Of a stretch of 6,479 bases of DNA, positions 5,524 through 6,479 are shown one piece after another (position 1 is the first letter of the stretch; each line of letters begins with the position of its first letter). A program made the position numbers and the translations under genes. The stretch spans positions 2,095 to 8,573 of the forward strand of contig MGNS01000076.1 in NCBI GenBank assembly GCA_001795165.1. The letters are read 5' to 3'. Origin of the DNA: Chloroflexi bacterium RBG_16_57_11. Its GTDB lineage: Bacteria; Chloroflexota; Anaerolineae; Anaerolineales; UBA4823. A model generated the notes under the pieces. That model had not been told where the DNA came from. It did not search any database and saw only the letters and a list, made by a program, of their open reading frames with translations.

Positions 5524-6180
5524 TTATCCAGGAAAATTGCTATCCATCCACTCGCTCATCGCGCCGCTGAGGACGGTCAAGGTCACGCAGCCGGCATCCG
5601 GGTAACCGATCGCCCGATCGCCCAGGGTTTTTGCGTTGCCAATGCGAGCGACATAATCCTTACTGTTTTCTTTACCAGCCTCTGCGGCTGCCTGTGCTTT
5701 TTTTAGCATCCCTCGATAGCCATCTCCCGCGGCAGTGCTGGCCTGCATGGCTTCTACCATAGGCTGCAGGCCGTCGATCAGGGTTTTATCACCCGGTTTG
5801 GCCTGCCCCTTGGCCTGGATTTCTGCCAGAGCCTGGTTAAAGACCTCGGTAAATTCGGCCGTCGTCATTCTGGGTTGGGGAGGCTTGTTTTTAGCGCCGG
5901 CATAGAATAGCAGCCCAAAAATAATACCCGAGGCCCCTCCCATCACGCGGATCATCGTGCGGCCGACGGTGCCAAAGACCGCATAGACATCTTCGTAATC
6001 GTGCGCTTCGAGCTCTTTGCGGGCCGCTTCGAACCCGAGCGCCATGCCGATGCCATGATCGCCATCACCGATGTTGCGGTCGGCGTCGCACAATTGCTCC
6101 TTGGCGGCCACCACCACGTCAGCAACGTGAAGGAACATGTCCTTGACTTGCACAGCGGTCAGGCTTTCCATATTGCTCAC
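5524..6180 (-). CDS. dhaL: Dihydroxyacetone kinase-type subunit DhaL, 218 aa (possible L-erythrulose kinase subunit)
   Basis: This is the nucleotide-binding subunit of a two-subunit DhaK/DhaL kinase that phosphorylates short ketoses carried covalently on DhaK. Motifs are I-G-D-G-D-H-G (37-43, the Mg-binding Asp residues), G-G-A-S-G (81-85), G-D-K-T-L-I-D-G-L-Q-P (130-140) and L-G-D-R-A-I-G-Y-P-D-A-G (186-197, where relatives have L-G-E-R-S-I-G-H-x-D-P-G). Full-length DhaL is about 210 residues, so this is complete. Whether ATP or a PTS protein (DhaM) supplies the phosphate is not decided by the sequence; no dhaM is visible. GTG 6180 overlaps the DhaK stop (GTGA). ATG 6171, preceded by GGTGA, is a real alternative start. 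The operon context with tetrulose-type isomerases favours L-erythrulose over dihydroxyacetone, as for LerK. Confidence 0.9.
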   Translation of the reverse strand: MSNMESLTAVQVKDMFLHVADVVVAAKEQLCDADRNIGDGDHGIGMALGFEAARKELEAHDYEDVYAVFGTVGRTMIRVMGGASGIIFGLLFYAGAKNKPPQPRMTTAEFTEVFNQALAEIQAKGQAKPGDKTLIDGLQPMVEAMQASTAAGDGYRGMLKKAQAAAEAGKENSKDYVARIGNAKTLGDRAIGYPDAGCVTLTVLSGAMSEWMDSNFPG

Positions 6181-6479
6181 CGCGGTTTGTTCTTATACAC
6201 TGGCGACCAGACTGGCCAATCGAAATACTTCTTCAGCTCTTCATCCAGGCGCAACAGGGTGATCGAGAACCCGGCCATTTCCTGGCAGGTGGCATAAGCC
6301 CCGGCGTCCGCCTGGTGGACTTTAAAGCCCATCCGCTCCAAGTTCTGCAGTGTGCGGCGCAGGGTGATCATCTGCTCCATGCGGGTAGTGGAGCCAAAAC
6401 CGTCGATCAATACGCACACCTCGTCGCCGGGTTTGAAGGGCAGGTCAGGGAGGATCAGCGAGAGCATCTCGTCAACCAG
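6177..6479 (-). CDS. dhaK: Dihydroxyacetone kinase-type subunit DhaK, C-terminal 100 aa (N-terminus off right edge)
   Basis: The minus-strand frame is open from the window edge to the TGA at 6177-6179, giving the last 100 residues of DhaK (usually about 330). Recognisable elements are a D-L-P-F-K-P-G-D-E-V stretch, V-L-I-D-G-F-G-S-T (relatives have V-L-V-N-G-L-G-x-T), and the closing M-A-G-F-S-I-T-L-L-R-L-D. The substrate-binding histidine domain is outside the window, so substrate specificity cannot be judged. The stop overlaps the DhaL start by 4 nt, consistent with one transcript and stoichiometric synthesis of the two subunits. The Asn-to-Asp change in the N-G-L-G segment is a minor departure from the family norm. 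Confidence 0.85.
   Translation of the reverse strand: MVDEMLSLILPDLPFKPGDEVCVLIDGFGSTTRMEQMITLRRTLQNLERMGFKVHQADAGAYATCQEMAGFSITLLRLDEELKKYFDWPVWSPVYKNKPR

Noticed and set aside
4152..6479. Ordinary glycolytic/pentose-phosphate set (tpiA, rpiB, glycerone kinase)
   Set aside because: Family membership is right, but active-site changes in both isomerases and the operon partners fit tetrulose phosphates better. It remains the null hypothesis.
1..6479. CRISPR arrays, tRNA or rRNA genes, insertion sequences, attachment sites
   Set aside because: I saw no spaced direct repeats, RNA gene signatures, transposase motifs or terminal repeats; coding regions fill almost the whole window.

Overview
The window looks like a carbohydrate-catabolism region of an anaerobic or facultative bacterium with moderately high GC. 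The style fits Chloroflexota (Anaerolineae-like): a UROD/MtaA-family methyltransferase-like gene beside sugar genes, a pyrophosphate-type phosphofructokinase, a DhnA-type class I aldolase and a split dihydroxyacetone-type kinase. The taxonomy is inference from gene style only; there is no rRNA or other marker.

Layout. (1) 1-2142, minus strand: a PPi-type phosphofructokinase (922-2142), then a uroporphyrinogen-decarboxylase/MtaA-family protein (1-925, running off the left edge), joined by an ATGA overlap. (2) 2143-2253: a divergent control region with strong promoter matches on both strands and several overlapping palindromes. (3) 2254-4177, plus strand: a DhnA/LsrF-type class I aldolase, then a zinc-dependent medium-chain polyol dehydrogenase. 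(4) 4152-6479, minus strand, convergent with the previous pair and overlapping it by 26 bp: the DhaK C-terminus (running off the right edge), DhaL, an 11-bp hairpin, an RpiB-family isomerase and a TpiA-family isomerase. The genes are tightly packed, and no gene-free stretch exceeds about 110 bases.

How the genes may work together. The 4152-6479 operon looks at first like kinase plus ribose-phosphate isomerase plus triose-phosphate isomerase. However, both isomerases carry substitutions I associate with the tetrulose-phosphate isomerases of erythritol/threitol catabolism (EryH/LerI for the TIM-like one, EryI/DerI for the RpiB-like one). With a DhaKL kinase and a zinc polyol dehydrogenase alongside, the simplest reading is: tetritol (L-threitol or erythritol) to L-erythrulose (dehydrogenase), to L-erythrulose 1-phosphate (DhaKL), to D-erythrulose 4-phosphate (TIM-like), to D-erythrose 4-phosphate (RpiB-like).

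The divergent aldolase and PPi-PFK could then join erythrose 4-phosphate with DHAP to make sedoheptulose 1,7-bisphosphate and convert it to sedoheptulose 7-phosphate, a route that needs no transaldolase. The family assignments are firm, the tetrulose assignment is a well-motivated inference, and the sedoheptulose branch is a hypothesis. The role of the UROD-like protein is unknown.
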